Below, piece by piece: positions 8,711-21,315 of a DNA stretch of 40,780 bases (within the stretch, counting starts at the first letter, position 1; every line of letters begins with the position of its first letter). This stretch comes from Zoogloea sp. (GTDB lineage: Bacteria; Pseudomonadota; Gammaproteobacteria; Burkholderiales; Rhodocyclaceae), in contig JAKLLO010000023.1 in assembly GCA_023150095.1 (NCBI GenBank), forward strand, positions 1-40,780, written 5' to 3'. A program made the position numbers and the translations under genes. The notes under the pieces were generated by a model. That model searched no databases. It was not told where the DNA came from and worked only from the letters and a program-made list of their open reading frames with translations.

Positions 8711-8747
8711 CTTAGCGTACGATTTTTCCGTTTCGTGAGCTGACCCC
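8711..8747 (-). repeat. Tn3-family terminal inverted repeat (copy C)
   Basis: On the minus strand the tip reads GGGGTCAGCTCACGAAACGG and the inner part ends TCGTACGCTAAG. It is the most diverged tip of the set. It closes the transporter-carrying transposon and directly precedes the end of the czc operon. Confidence 0.85.
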
Positions 8748-8773
8748 ACATCGGACGCAATGGGTGCGTCAAG

Positions 8774-9160
8774 TCATCGCAATCGGAACCACACGGTTGC
8801 CTCACCCCGCCCGGGGAGGGCAACCACGGCCACAAACTTCATGCCGGGGATGATCTTGAAGTGGCCTTGCACCTCGAATTTCTCCACGGCGGGCAATAGC
8901 GCGGTTTCGATCCTTTCCTTACCCGACAGCAAAGTGACTCTTGCGGCGCCTCCGGTGACGGCAACGCTCTTCCCATGATCGCGAAGGTAGAGTTGCAGCA
9001 GGGTTCACGTAGCCACGAGTTCATAGTCCACTTCATTGACTTCGGCCACCATGCCGCCATGTCGGGGCACATGGCCCTTGTCATGGTCATGCCCGCCTGC
9101 GGCGAAGACGCTGAAGGACACCAGGACGATCACCGTTGCAATGACAGAAGCGTGTTTCAT
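8774..9160 (-). pseudogene. Small periplasmic metal-operon protein, interrupted by an in-frame TGA
   Basis: From an ATG at 9158-9160, with GGAGGT just upstream, the frame encodes a signal peptide (MKHASVIATVIVLVSFSVFAAG), a His-rich segment (HDHDKGHVPRHGG) and EVDYELVAT. It then hits a TGA at 9005-9007 and continues in the same frame for 76 residues (TLLQLYLRDHGK, ARVTLLSGKERIE, VWFRLR) to a TGA at 8774. Intact, it would be about 128 residues. The HGG-containing segment resembles the extra N-terminal region of the CzcB protein of this operon. It is the last gene of the czc operon, 90 bp after czcA. Its role is probably periplasmic metal binding or delivery, by inference. A single-base error is an alternative to true inactivation. 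Confidence 0.7.
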
Positions 9161-9250
9161 GCGACCTCCATGACGAAGTAGAGAACCGCGGGTGGATCGG
9201 GTCTATCGGGCGAAAGCGCAGCGGTTCGTACCCTTCCGCCCCACACAGGA

Positions 9251-12764
<3,514 letters not shown>

Positions 12765-12779
12765 GTCGGGGGCTCCCGG

Positions 12780-14369
12780 TCAGTGGTCGTGGCTGGCGCC
12801 GGCCTTGCCGAGCTCCGCCTTGATGACATAGCTGTTCTTCGCCGCGTAGCGCTCGCCCGCCTGCAGGCCTGCCAGCACCTCCACGTGTCGGCCGTCGCTG
12901 CGACCCAGTTCGAGCGGGCGCGCTTCGAAGGCGTCGCCGTAGCGGCCGAACACCACCTTCCAGTCGCGCAGATCCTGGACGGCGTCCACCGCGACCGCGA
13001 CCGGCACCTTCGTTTCCGCGGCGACGACGGTGACGGACACCGGCAATCCCGGTCGCCAGACACCGGAGGGGTTCTGCACCACGATGCGGGCGATGCCGGT
13101 ACGGGACTGCTCGCCGATCAGCGGGCTGATGAAGGTGACCCTGCCCGGCGCCGACGCGTCGAAGGCGCTGGCGCGGATCGTTACCGTCTGGCCTGCGGCG
13201 AGCGCACCCAGATCCTGCGCGGACACCGGCGCCTCCACCCATACCGACGACAGGTCCGAGACGGTGAAGACCGCGGCGTCCTCCTTGACCGCTTCGCCGA
13301 CCGACAGGCGTTTGTCGGTCACGACCCCGTCGATCGGGGAGCGAAGCTCATAGCGCGTGAGTGCGCCGCCGCCCGAAGCAACGCTGCCCAGTGTGGCGAG
13401 CTTCTGTTGTGCGCTCTGTACGGCAATCTCGCCTTCCTGCATGACGGTGCGCGCCTGCAGCATGTCCTGCTCGGGCGAGATCTTCTCCTGCCACAACGTC
13501 CTTTCACGCTCGTAGGTGGTCCGCGCGAGTGCGAGACGACGCTGCGCGGCCAACAATTCGGTACGCTGGTCGGCGAGCAATTGACTGCTCAGCACGGCGA
13601 GCACCTGTCCCTTGCGCACACGTTCGCCTGCGCTGACCGCCACCGACTCCACCAGGCCGGCCAGCCGCGGGACGACCTGCACGGTACGATCACTGTTGTA
13701 GCGCACCTCTCCCAGTAACTCGAGCGCTGTTCCGATCGTGGCCGGCCCCGCTTCGGCGAGCTCGATTCCGGCGCCCTGGAGCTGTGCATCGGTCATGGTG
13801 ACGCGGGCCTCGACCTGTTCGTAGCCGAGCTGGTAGCGTTTTCCTTCGTAGTCCGCCTGTACCTTGACCGCAAAGGAGTGCGGCTCGGCCACGACCGCAT
13901 CGCCCTTGAGGTAGTCACCTTCCTTGATGAAGCTGAAACGTTGCGGCGACTGCCCCAACCGCTCGAGGACAAGCTGGATCTGGCTCTGCGCGACATCGAG
14001 CGGCTTGCCATCCCAGTACGTGTAGAGCCGGAATTGAGGTTCCGCCCCGGTTTCGAAGATCGTCACCTCGATGCCGTAGCGGCCATCGGTGAGCAGCTTG
14101 CCGCCGTGTGGACCTTTGGCCGGTTCGGCGGCGGCCTCGTGGTGCTCTTCATCGGCATGCGAGGCATCGTCGGCGTGGTCGGTCGACTTGGCCTGACCGT
14201 GATGCTCCTCCTCGGCGTGCCCGGGCGCCTCCGGATGGGCGGCATGCCCATGTTCGTCAGTGACGGACTTGTTGCCATCGGTCGCAAGAATCGCTGCACC
14301 CAACGCGAGCCCGACGACAAGCACCGCGACGATCGCCCAGGGTGTGTTCTTCGGTTTGGTTTCTGCCAT
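12780..14369 (-). CDS. czcB: CzcB-type periplasmic adaptor (membrane fusion protein)
   Basis: A 529-residue membrane fusion protein linking the CzcA pump to the CzcC outer membrane channel. An N-terminal membrane anchor (WAIVAVLVVGLALGAAIL) is followed by a His/Glu-rich metal-binding stretch (residues about 35-90, with HGHAAHPEAPGHAEEEHH), a beta-rich domain starting GPHGGKLL, the lipoyl/coiled-coil hairpin (about 240-330) and C-terminal beta domains. The tail GASHDH is also His-containing. The start ATG at 14369 lies one base after the czcC stop. The frame is open upstream but that overlaps czcC. The long His-rich region is typical of CzcB and suits Zn/Cd/Co handling. Confidence 0.92.
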   Translation of the reverse strand: MAETKPKNTPWAIVAVLVVGLALGAAILATDGNKSVTDEHGHAAHPEAPGHAEEEHHGQAKSTDHADDASHADEEHHEAAAEPAKGPHGGKLLTDGRYGIEVTIFETGAEPQFRLYTYWDGKPLDVAQSQIQLVLERLGQSPQRFSFIKEGDYLKGDAVVAEPHSFAVKVQADYEGKRYQLGYEQVEARVTMTDAQLQGAGIELAEAGPATIGTALELLGEVRYNSDRTVQVVPRLAGLVESVAVSAGERVRKGQVLAVLSSQLLADQRTELLAAQRRLALARTTYERERTLWQEKISPEQDMLQARTVMQEGEIAVQSAQQKLATLGSVASGGGALTRYELRSPIDGVVTDKRLSVGEAVKEDAAVFTVSDLSSVWVEAPVSAQDLGALAAGQTVTIRASAFDASAPGRVTFISPLIGEQSRTGIARIVVQNPSGVWRPGLPVSVTVVAAETKVPVAVAVDAVQDLRDWKVVFGRYGDAFEARPLELGRSDGRHVEVLAGLQAGERYAAKNSYVIKAELGKAGASHDH

Positions 14370-14370
14370 T

Positions 14371-15717
14371 TCACTCTCCAGTGCGCCGGACCGTTGCCGA
14401 CGCGAGCGGGGTTTCGGTTGATTCGTCAAGGCCGAGCAGCCGGTCGAGGTCCGCGCGGGCGCGGTGGGTATCGGCCAGTGTGCGCAGGTACTGGCTGCGG
14501 GCCTGCAGCAGCGTGCGCTGCGCATCGAGCGCTTCGAGGAAGCTGAATTTCCCCAGCTCGAAGCCCTTCGCCGCCGCGTCGTAGGCACTTTGGGCGCCGG
14601 GCAGCACCTGCTCGGCGAAGAGCTGGGCTTCCTGGCGTAGCGACGCCAGGCGCGCACGGGTCTCCCGCGCTTCGGCCGACACCTGCAACTGGCTGGCGGA
14701 GAGTTCTTCCCGAGCCTTCTCCTCGCGCTTGAGCGCCTCGAGCAGGTTGCCCCGATTCGTATCGAAGATCGGCAACGGGACGGACAGGCCGAGGATGGCC
14801 TGGTTGCGCCCCAACTCTTCAGACCGCTTCGCGCCCAGGCTGACGGTGATGTCCGGGATTCGGCGCGCCTTCTCGAGTTCCGTCAGCGCCTGCCGTCGGT
14901 CGATCTCCAGTCGGGCGCGGCGCAGGGCCGGCGCGTTGTCGAGCGAGCGCTCGAGATCGGCCATCGACGGCACCGCGGGCAACGCATCGAGCTGGGCGTC
15001 CAGCCTCCAGGACAGGCCTCTGGGCTCGCCAAGCAAGGCCGCCAGCCGCGCCTGCGCACCGACCCATTCACTGCGCGCCTGACTCAGCTCGACCTGTACG
15101 CCCGCTTGCGCAACGTGGGCCTTGGTCTCTTCGATGGGCGCCACCTTGCCGGCCTTGACGCGCTGGCCGGCGGCCCGGCTTGCCCGCTGGGCGAGTTCCA
15201 TGGCCTGCTCGGCCAGGCGCACGCGCTCCTGCGCGGTCAGCGCGTCGTAATACGCGGAGGTGACGGACGCGCGTATCGCAAGTCGCTTTGCCGCGAGTTC
15301 CTCGGTGGCGATGTCGTGGCCGCGCTCGGCCGCCAGCATGCGCGCCGCGCGTTTTCCGCCCATCTCGATCGGCTGATTGAGCTGGAGCGTCGTCGTCCGC
15401 GTCTGACGCTGGGTGTCTTCGAGCAGGTAGGCGATTTCGGGGTTCGGGCGGCTCTGCGCTTGCTGGCTCGCGCCGGCCATCACCTCCACCTCGAGCCGCG
15501 ATGCGGCCAGCTCCGGGTTCTGTGCGTAGGCCAGCGCATGCGCCTGGCCTAGCGACAGGGCGCCATTCACTGCCGCATCGCCGGCAGCCGGCTGCGAACG
15601 CCATGCTGGCGCTGGCGCGGCTGGCGCGGAAGTGGGCGGGTTCTGCGCCCACGTCATGAGGGGAAAGCACAGTGCGACGCACAGGCCGATGCCGCGCGAA
15701 GGGTCGATCTTCGTCAT
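14371..15717 (-). CDS. czcC: CzcC-type outer membrane efflux channel
   Basis: A 448-residue TolC-family outer membrane factor with a signal peptide (GIGLCVALCFPLMTWAQ), a Pro/Ala linker and two tandem outer membrane efflux domains with long amphipathic helices (for example QAHALAYAQNPELAASRLEVE and LEALDAQRTLLQARSQYLRTLAD). It forms the exit duct of the CzcCBA complex. It is the second gene of the czcI-C-B-PII-A operon, 140 bp after czcI, and almost touches czcB. Confidence 0.92.
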   Translation of the reverse strand: MTKIDPSRGIGLCVALCFPLMTWAQNPPTSAPAAPAPAWRSQPAAGDAAVNGALSLGQAHALAYAQNPELAASRLEVEVMAGASQQAQSRPNPEIAYLLEDTQRQTRTTTLQLNQPIEMGGKRAARMLAAERGHDIATEELAAKRLAIRASVTSAYYDALTAQERVRLAEQAMELAQRASRAAGQRVKAGKVAPIEETKAHVAQAGVQVELSQARSEWVGAQARLAALLGEPRGLSWRLDAQLDALPAVPSMADLERSLDNAPALRRARLEIDRRQALTELEKARRIPDITVSLGAKRSEELGRNQAILGLSVPLPIFDTNRGNLLEALKREEKAREELSASQLQVSAEARETRARLASLRQEAQLFAEQVLPGAQSAYDAAAKGFELGKFSFLEALDAQRTLLQARSQYLRTLADTHRARADLDRLLGLDESTETPLASATVRRTGE

Positions 15718-15857
15718 TGAGTCCTCGTCTGGACGGCGTCAGGCTCGCTCGGGCGATGCGCCCGGCGAGACGGATCAAAAGGAAACCGACGAGGGCGGCC
15801 ACGCGACCGGTGCTCAACCGATGCGTGGATCCATGAAACCCGAACTCGTCGGCGGAA

Positions 15858-16217
15858 TCAGACGAGGAGGGATGCGGGCGGGCGAAGGAGGTTGTCCGGC
15901 GGCGGCTCGGACAGCGGGGAGCGATAGGGACTGTCGCCCGAGCGGTCCGGGAAGACCTCGAGACTGTGCGTGGCGGCAAACAGGGCGTGCGGGCTATGGC
16001 TGTGGTCGTGATCGGCGCTGCAACTGGCGTCACACGCCTTGCTCGTCCCGTGATCCGAGCGCTCGGTGCCGTCACGGTCCGCATGATCGTGCGTGTGATG
16101 ACCCAGATGAGCGCGCTTCAGGGAACCGCCTTCGTGCGAGCAAAATGCCGCCACGGCCGCGGTGCTCCACTGCAGCGGCAGAAAAAACACGAGGAGGACG
16201 ATCAGAAGCTTGCGCAC
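15858..16217 (-). CDS. czcI: CzcI-like small exported metal-binding protein
   Basis: A 119-residue protein starting at a GTG, with a signal peptide (LLIVLLVFFLPLQWSTAAVA) followed by a His/Cys/Asp-rich body (HLGHHTHDHADRDG, CDASCSADHDHSHSPH) and a Pro-rich tail. It matches CzcI, the small first gene of czc operons in betaproteobacteria, which is thought to influence expression or metal handling in the periplasm. It lies directly upstream of czcC on the same strand. The call rests on composition and position. Confidence 0.8.
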   Translation of the reverse strand: MRKLLIVLLVFFLPLQWSTAAVAAFCSHEGGSLKRAHLGHHTHDHADRDGTERSDHGTSKACDASCSADHDHSHSPHALFAATHSLEVFPDRSGDSPYRSPLSEPPPDNLLRPPASLLV

Positions 16218-16269
16218 GCACCGATTCTACAGGAGGTCTCAGGGTTGGAAATGGGGTGGCATCAATCCG

Positions 16270-16299
16270 TGGCGCGAACTGGAGGCTCAGTTCGCGCCA
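16270..16299. terminator. Strong 11-bp stem hairpin at the end of the DUF4148 gene
   Basis: Perfect arms TGGCGCGAACT/AGTTCGCGCCA with an 8-nt loop overlap the stop codon of the DUF4148 gene. There is no T-run, so it may be a weak or Rho-assisted terminator, or an mRNA-stabilising hairpin between this gene and czcI. Confidence 0.45.
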
Positions 16300-16619
16300 T
16301 AGAGTTCCTCCATGTAAGCGCGCTCGGCAGGCGTCACGTTCTTGAGTTCCTGCAGGACCTGCTCTCGCGTTTTGCCGGGGCCCGCGTTCGTGTCCGGCAT
16401 CGGCAGACCACGCCGGAAGTATTCATAACTTCCGTCTGCCTTGGCCTGCTCAAGCTCGCGCATCACGTCAGCGCGGGTCTTGGTGCTTTCACCATGGTCG
16501 GGATGAAACGTCCAGCCCACCTCGGTCGTCGTGCGATGCCAGACGTCCGCGTACGAGACGGTCGGTGCGACCAGAAGGCTGGCGACGAGCGCAGTGGAAG
16601 TGAGTATGCGAGCGACCAT
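16287..16619 (-). CDS. DUF4148 small secreted protein
   Basis: A 110-residue protein with a signal peptide (ILTSTALVASLLVAPTVSYA) and the DUF4148 pattern KTRADVMRELEQAKADGSY...KTREQVLQELKNVTPAE, two related helical segments. Function is unknown. Such genes are common in betaproteobacteria and often sit beside metal-resistance operons. It is transcribed away from the response regulator gene, with an inverted repeat in the shared upstream region, and is 69 bp upstream of czcI on the same strand, so it may be expressed with the czc operon. Confidence 0.8.
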   Translation of the reverse strand: MVARILTSTALVASLLVAPTVSYADVWHRTTTEVGWTFHPDHGESTKTRADVMRELEQAKADGSYEYFRRGLPMPDTNAGPGKTREQVLQELKNVTPAERAYMEELYGAN

Positions 16620-16736
16620 GATGGAACTCCTGTCGAATCATCCGTGGCGCCAGACCGGTTTGGGCCTGCCGATGCCTTGAGGGTCAAGGCGTGAATCGAC
16701 TATACGGAGGCCGCTTCGTCAGTTTGCGAACTGCCG

Positions 16737-16754
16737 CATTACGTTTTTGTAATG
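16737..16754. promoter_or_regulatory. CATTAC-N6-GTAATG inverted repeat, likely response-regulator operator
   Basis: Perfect 6-bp arms separated by GTTTTT lie 33 bp before the response regulator ATG and 117 bp before the divergent DUF4148 gene. ATTAC/GTAAT-type boxes are typical of OmpR-family heavy-metal regulators (CzcR/CopR group). Autoregulation and control of the divergent gene are inferred. Confidence 0.55.
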
Positions 16755-16787
16755 TCCGGCTCAGCCGGTTCTTGACATAATTCGATC

Positions 16788-17477
16788 ATGAAAGTCCTGG
16801 TGATTGAAGACGAGCCCAAGCTTGCCGACTATCTTCGCAAGGCCTTGTCTGAGAGCAGCTACGTTGTCGATGTCGCCAATGACGGGGCCACCGGACTGCA
16901 CTTCGCCCGCGAAGGGCAATACGATCTGATCCTGCTGGATGTCATGCTGCCGGTCGTCGACGGCTTCGGTGTCCTGAACGAACTGCGCAAGAGTAATCAG
17001 GTTCCGGTCCTCATGCTGACGGCGCGCGACAGGATCGAAGACCGGGTACGGGGGCTACAGGACGGCGCCGACGATTACCTCGGCAAACCGTTTGCGCTGT
17101 CCGAACTGCTCGCGCGGGTGCAGGCCTTGATGCGCCGGGGTGCCCTTTCCGCGTCACCCGCGGCGGAACTCAACATGCTTCGCCTCGAAGACCTCGAACT
17201 CGACCTGATGCGCCGCAGGGCGACCCGCGGCGGGCTGCGGCTGGAGCTGACCGCCAAGGAGTTCACGCTACTGACGTTGCTGCTGCGCCGGCAGGGGGAG
17301 GTCCTCTCCCGCACCGTCCTGGCCGAGCAGGTCTGGGACATGAATTTCGACAGCAATACCAATGTCGTCGAAGTCGCCGTTCGCCGCCTGCGCGGGAAAC
17401 TGGACGATCCCTTCGACCGGAAGCTTCTGCACACGGTCCGGGGGATGGGCTACGTGCTCGAAAGCCGGGAAGAATGA
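16788..17477 (+). CDS. OmpR-family heavy-metal response regulator (CzcR/IrlR-like)
   Basis: A 229-residue two-component regulator. The receiver domain has the acidic pocket (IEDE), the phosphoacceptor Asp51 (LILLDVMLP) and the conserved Lys in YLGKPF. The C-terminal winged helix (about 130-225) has [16 protein letters not shown] and [16 protein letters not shown]. It presumably activates the adjacent metal genes on phosphorylation by the kinase, whose ATG overlaps its stop by 4 bp. The CATTAC-N6-GTAATG repeat just upstream is a likely target. Metal specificity cannot be read from the sequence. The Czc assignment is by neighbourhood. Confidence 0.9.
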   Translation: MKVLVIEDEPKLADYLRKALSESSYVVDVANDGATGLHFAREGQYDLILLDVMLPVVDGFGVLNELRKSNQVPVLMLTARDRIEDRVRGLQDGADDYLGKPFALSELLARVQALMRRGALSASPAAELNMLRLEDLELDLMRRRATRGGLRLELTAKEFTLLTLLLRRQGEVLSRTVLAEQVWDMNFDSNTNVVEVAVRRLRGKLDDPFDRKLLHTVRGMGYVLESREE

Positions 17478-18817
17478 AACCGGCGGCCCCTCGTTCGCTG
17501 CGCCGGTGGCTCTCGCGAGGGCTTGCCCTCCTGACCCTCGTCGGCTTGGGTCTGGTCTGCGCAGCCGTGTATGTGGCCACACACTTGAGTCTGGCGTCCC
17601 GGCAGGCGGTTTCGCTCGAGCAACATCGTCAGGTGATTGAACATCTCGTTGAAGAGATTACGACCCCGGACGACCTGGCCATCTTGCGTCACAAGCTCGA
17701 CGACTTTTTTGCCGGTCGATCCGATCTGCGCTTGCGCCTGCGCTCGGCATCGGGCCAGTGGGTCTACGGCGCCGATGATCGAGGCCTCCTCATGCTCGCA
17801 AACGAGAAGCGGGTGGTCTTCGATATTGCTTCTCCAACACATCCCTTTGCCCCGATGCAGGCAGAACTGGCCTTGGACGTTGCATCCGACGATCAGTTGC
17901 TGCGCGGACTTGCATGGACACTGGCCGCCTGCGCCTTGACGGGCACGATCGCGATTTCATTGGGAGGAGCGTGGCTGGTGCGTCGAGCGCTCGAGCCGGT
18001 CAACGAACTGGCGCAACAGGCGATGCGTCTCGTCCCCGAACGGCTCGCAGAACGGCTCGACGGCGCCGCGCAGGCAGAGGAAGTGCAGCCGCTGGTTCAG
18101 CAGTTCAACGCCGTGCTCGAACGCTTGCAGGGAGCGTACATCCAATTGGAAGGTTTCAACGCAGACGTCGCACACGAACTGCGAACCCCCTTGACGACGC
18201 TGATAGGGCAGACGGAACTGGCGCTGAAGGGCAAAGGTGACGCGGCTGAGCTTCGCGACATCATGGGTTCAAACCTCGAAGAGCTACACCGTCTTTCGAG
18301 TCTCGTGCACGACATGCTGTTCCTGTCCAATGCAGACCGGGGCGTCAAGGCACGCACCCGCACGATCAGCAGTCTTGCCGCGCTTGCGCGTGAAGTCGCC
18401 GAGTACCATGAGGCCCCGCTGCTCGAGGCGCGGCTCACGATCGGGATCATTGGCGATGCCGTAGCGTGCGTCGATAGTCGTCTCGTTCGGCAGGCACTGT
18501 CGAACCTTTTGTCGAATGCCACCCGATACGCGCAACCTGGCACGACGATCGAGGTCGATATCCACGAAGCGGCGCCGGGAGAAGTCGCGTTATCCGTTAC
18601 CAATACGGGTCCCGAGATTGCCGAAGAGCACCTTTCTCGCCTCTTTGACCGTTTCTACCGGGTCGATGCTGCGCGCAAGCATGGCGAGGATAACAACTAT
18701 GGCTTGGGCCTTGCGGTTGTTGCCGCGATCGCGCGCATGCATGGCGGGCGGACGTTTGCTCGTTCCTCTCACGGAATGACGACGATCGGATTCTCGGTTC
18801 CGTACAGCGACCGGTAG
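17474..18817 (+). CDS. Heavy-metal sensor histidine kinase (CzcS/CusS-like)
   Basis: A 447-residue membrane kinase: a first membrane helix at about 12-36, a periplasmic sensor region to about 140, a second helix at about 148-168 ([20 protein letters not shown]), a HAMP segment, the dimerisation domain with phosphoacceptor His234 ([14 protein letters not shown]), the N box ([10 protein letters not shown]) and G boxes ([10 protein letters not shown]). It senses periplasmic metal and phosphorylates the response regulator with which it overlaps (ATGA). It is convergent with the ATPase gene, 71 bp away. Confidence 0.9.
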   Translation: MKPAAPRSLRRWLSRGLALLTLVGLGLVCAAVYVATHLSLASRQAVSLEQHRQVIEHLVEEITTPDDLAILRHKLDDFFAGRSDLRLRLRSASGQWVYGADDRGLLMLANEKRVVFDIASPTHPFAPMQAELALDVASDDQLLRGLAWTLAACALTGTIAISLGGAWLVRRALEPVNELAQQAMRLVPERLAERLDGAAQAEEVQPLVQQFNAVLERLQGAYIQLEGFNADVAHELRTPLTTLIGQTELALKGKGDAAELRDIMGSNLEELHRLSSLVHDMLFLSNADRGVKARTRTISSLAALAREVAEYHEAPLLEARLTIGIIGDAVACVDSRLVRQALSNLLSNATRYAQPGTTIEVDIHEAAPGEVALSVTNTGPEIAEEHLSRLFDRFYRVDAARKHGEDNNYGLGLAVVAAIARMHGGRTFARSSHGMTTIGFSVPYSDR

Positions 18818-18888
18818 CGCTCGTCAGCCCCAGCTCCGCAGCGGCTGCTCGCATGCGCGATACTTCTCCTCCACCGCTGTTCGGTCCC

Positions 18889-21123
18889 TCATCCTGCGCG
18901 TTCGGTCGCGCGCAAGAGGCGCATGCCGTTGAACACGACGAGCAGGCTCGCGCCCATGTCGGCAAACACGGCCATCCACATCGTGGCCGACCCCAGAAGA
19001 GCGAGCACCAGAAAAACGCTCTTGATGCCGAGCGCCAGGGTAATGTTCTGCCACAACACCGAATGCGTGCGCCGCGACAAACGGATCGTCTCGGGTATAC
19101 GGCGCAGATCGTCGTTCATGATCACGATGTCGGCCGCCTCCATGGCCGTATCGGTACCCGCCGCGCCCATGGCGATCCCCATGTCGGCCTGAGCAAGTGC
19201 CGGCGCATCGTTGATGCCATCCCCTGTCATTGCCGTAGGACCATATCGGCGCTGCAGGTCGCGAATCGCAGCGAGTTTGTCTTCAGGCAATAGATTGCCG
19301 CGGGCATCCTCGATACCGGCCTGCGCGGCAATCGACCGTGCGGTCGCTTCATTATCGCCGGTCAGCATCACCGGGGTGACACCCAGCGCACGCAATTCGG
19401 CAATGGCAGTCCGGGACGATGCCTTGATCGTGTCCGCGACCGCGAACAGGCCCAGCACCTTCTTCGACGAGGCCAGCAGCGTGACAGTGCGTCCTTGCGA
19501 TTCGTGCTCCGCCAGCCGTGCCTCGAGTTCAGTACTGCACTGGCCGCGATCTTCGATCAAACGGTGGTTACCCAGAACATGGACGTCGTCGCCAACGCGC
19601 CCTTGAACACCGCGCCCCGCGAGGGCATTGAATTCGTCGACGGCCTCCAGCGGGTGGTCGAGCCCGGCCGCAATGGCTTTCGAGACCGGATGGTCCGAGT
19701 GGGCGGCAAGGCTTGCGGCAAGGCTCCCGGTTCGCTGCTCGGTATGGTCGGCGGAGATGGCGTCGAAGGCCACGAGGCGTGGCTTGCCTTCGGTCACAGT
19801 GCCGGTCTTGTCAAGCGCGATCGCCTTGATCTTGCGCGCATCCTCGAGGTACGTTCCACCCTTGATCAGAATGCCCCGTCGTGCAGCCGCGGTGAGCCCG
19901 CTCACTACGGTCACCGGTGTGGAGATGACCAGCGCGCAGGGACAAGCGATGACGAGCAGGACCAGCGCCTTGTAGAGCGCATCGAGCCAGGGCCAGCCGA
20001 ATCCCAACGGTCCGACGATCGCCACCGCCAGCGCGATCACGAAGATGGCGGGCGTATAGATCGCCGCGAAACGGTCGACGAATCGCTGCGTGGGCGCCCG
20101 CGTGCTCTGTGCTTGTTCCACGGCATGAATGATGCGTGCCAGCGTCGTATTGCTCGCCACGGCCGTCACGCGGCATTCGAGCAACCCGGTCTCATTGATC
20201 GTCCCGGCAAAGACGAGATCGCCGGGTTGCTTGTCGACGGGAATACTTTCGCCGGTGACCGGTGCCTGGTTGATCGCACTGTTTCCGACGGTCACGACAC
20301 CATCGAGTGGCACACGCTCGCCGGGTTTGACGCGAATGATGGCCTCCAGAGGCACCGAGGCGGCCGCGACGCGCACCCAACTTCCGTCCACCTGCCTCAC
20401 CTCGGCTTCGTCAGGGGCCAGGGCCATCAGGCTCGTGATCGCATTGCGTGCCTGGTCGACCGCGCGCGCCTCGATCAACTCGGCGATGGCATAGAGCGCC
20501 ATGACCATGGCCGCCTCGGGCCACTGGCCAATCACGAATGCGCCGGTGACGGCGACGGACATCAGGGCATTGATGTTCAGGCGAGCACGACTGAGCGCGA
20601 CGAGCCCCTTCTTATAAACGCTCAAACCCGACAAGCCGATTGCCGCAGCAGCGAGGGCCATACCCACGACCTTGACCAGGAGGGTTGCCGGTGCAAAGTA
20701 GGCCAATGCTTCAGCGCCCACCGCCAAGATCAGGGCACCGATCAGCCGTGCGAGCCCAGCTCCGATTCGCCGATCGTCGTCAGCGGACTCGGCTTGCAAC
20801 GTCTGGCCGGACTGCCCCGCATCGACGAGATGGATCTCGAAGCCCGCCGCACGTATTGCATCTTGTGCCTGTTGCTGCACGGCGGCTCCGGCCGTGATCG
20901 TAAGCGTACGCGTACCCAGCGCGAAGCCAAGCCGGCGAACCCCGACGACCGACGACAGCGCCTGTCGGATCTCCAACTCTTCGGCAGCGCAATCCATTGC
21001 CGGGATGCGGTAAGCCGTACTCTCGGCCGCCGCACCGGGCAAAGGCTGCTGCGACGGCGTCGCGTCATGCGCGCATGCATACCCGACCTTGCAGAGATCG
21101 GCATCTTCAGTCACTTTGTTCAT
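18889..21123 (-). CDS. cadA: Cd/Zn/Pb-exporting P1B-type ATPase (CadA/ZntA family)
   Basis: A 744-residue P-type ATPase exporting soft divalent metal ions from the cytoplasm. An N-terminal heavy-metal-associated domain carries MDCAAEE, which fits Zn/Cd/Pb ATPases. The membrane CPC motif (ACPCALVIS), phosphorylation motif (DKTGTVTEG), HP motif (SDHPVSKA) and hinge motif (GDGINDAPAL) are all intact. I chose the ATG at 21123 (MNKVTEDADL). Upstream codons overlap the promoter. The gene has its own MerR-type promoter ending about 20 bp before the start. CadR at 21947 is the obvious regulator. Pump and CzcCBA together would move metal from cytoplasm to periplasm and then outside. Confidence 0.92.
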   Translation of the reverse strand: MNKVTEDADLCKVGYACAHDATPSQQPLPGAAAESTAYRIPAMDCAAEELEIRQALSSVVGVRRLGFALGTRTLTITAGAAVQQQAQDAIRAAGFEIHLVDAGQSGQTLQAESADDDRRIGAGLARLIGALILAVGAEALAYFAPATLLVKVVGMALAAAAIGLSGLSVYKKGLVALSRARLNINALMSVAVTGAFVIGQWPEAAMVMALYAIAELIEARAVDQARNAITSLMALAPDEAEVRQVDGSWVRVAAASVPLEAIIRVKPGERVPLDGVVTVGNSAINQAPVTGESIPVDKQPGDLVFAGTINETGLLECRVTAVASNTTLARIIHAVEQAQSTRAPTQRFVDRFAAIYTPAIFVIALAVAIVGPLGFGWPWLDALYKALVLLVIACPCALVISTPVTVVSGLTAAARRGILIKGGTYLEDARKIKAIALDKTGTVTEGKPRLVAFDAISADHTEQRTGSLAASLAAHSDHPVSKAIAAGLDHPLEAVDEFNALAGRGVQGRVGDDVHVLGNHRLIEDRGQCSTELEARLAEHESQGRTVTLLASSKKVLGLFAVADTIKASSRTAIAELRALGVTPVMLTGDNEATARSIAAQAGIEDARGNLLPEDKLAAIRDLQRRYGPTAMTGDGINDAPALAQADMGIAMGAAGTDTAMEAADIVIMNDDLRRIPETIRLSRRTHSVLWQNITLALGIKSVFLVLALLGSATMWMAVFADMGASLLVVFNGMRLLRATERAG

Positions 21124-21143
21124 GATCACGCGTCCTTGACGCC

Positions 21144-21174
21144 ATTGAAAACCCTGTAGTGACCACAGAGTCAA
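21144..21174 (-). promoter_or_regulatory. MerR-type promoter/operator for cadA
   Basis: On the minus strand: -35 TTGACT (21169-21174), a 19-bp spacer containing the dyad CTGTGGTCACTACAG, and -10 TTCAAT (21144-21149). The overlong 19-bp spacer with a centred dyad is the hallmark of MerR-family control. The half CTACAGGGTTTTCAAT is identical to the second promoter at 21882. Confidence 0.8.
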
Positions 21175-21245
21175 CCACTTACCCTAATCAGCGCCTCCCC
21201 GGTCGGGCAGTCCATGTGGGTGATGACGAAAACGGATTGCTTCAT
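21171..21245 (-). pseudogene. Remnant of a heavy-metal-associated (HMA) domain gene
   Basis: A 24-codon frame starts MKQSVFVITHMDCPTGEALI and ends in a TGA that overlaps the cadA -35 box. The beginning matches the start of small HMA-domain cation-binding proteins (MDCP motif) often encoded next to metal ATPases, but about 70 residues are missing. An AGGACC lies a few bases before the ATG. It is most likely the leftover of a deletion that fused this gene to the cadA promoter. Expression as a short peptide is possible but unsupported. Confidence 0.5.
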
Positions 21246-21315
21246 GGTGGTCCTGCACGAGGAATGCAACGGTCGCTCGCGGGGCATGACACCGAAGTGA
21301 CCGCCCCGGGACGGC

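Larger units (their letters stand above)
3972..8747. mobile_element. Tn501/Tn21-type Tn3-family transposon carrying an ACR3 transporter
   Basis: A 4.8-kb unit bounded by inward-facing terminal repeats (3972-4009 and 8711-8747) with the Tn21/Tn501 order tnpA-tnpR-res-passenger. The passenger is one gene for an arsenite-type exporter. Flanking 5-mers are ATCAA on the left and ACATC on the right, so there is no target duplication for this pair. Either the two ends were not moved together or an end has been exchanged. The right end differs from the left at several positions (GGGGTCAGCTCACGAAACGG). Four other right-facing ends lie in the window (2817, 22488, 23210, 26164). Confidence 0.75.
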
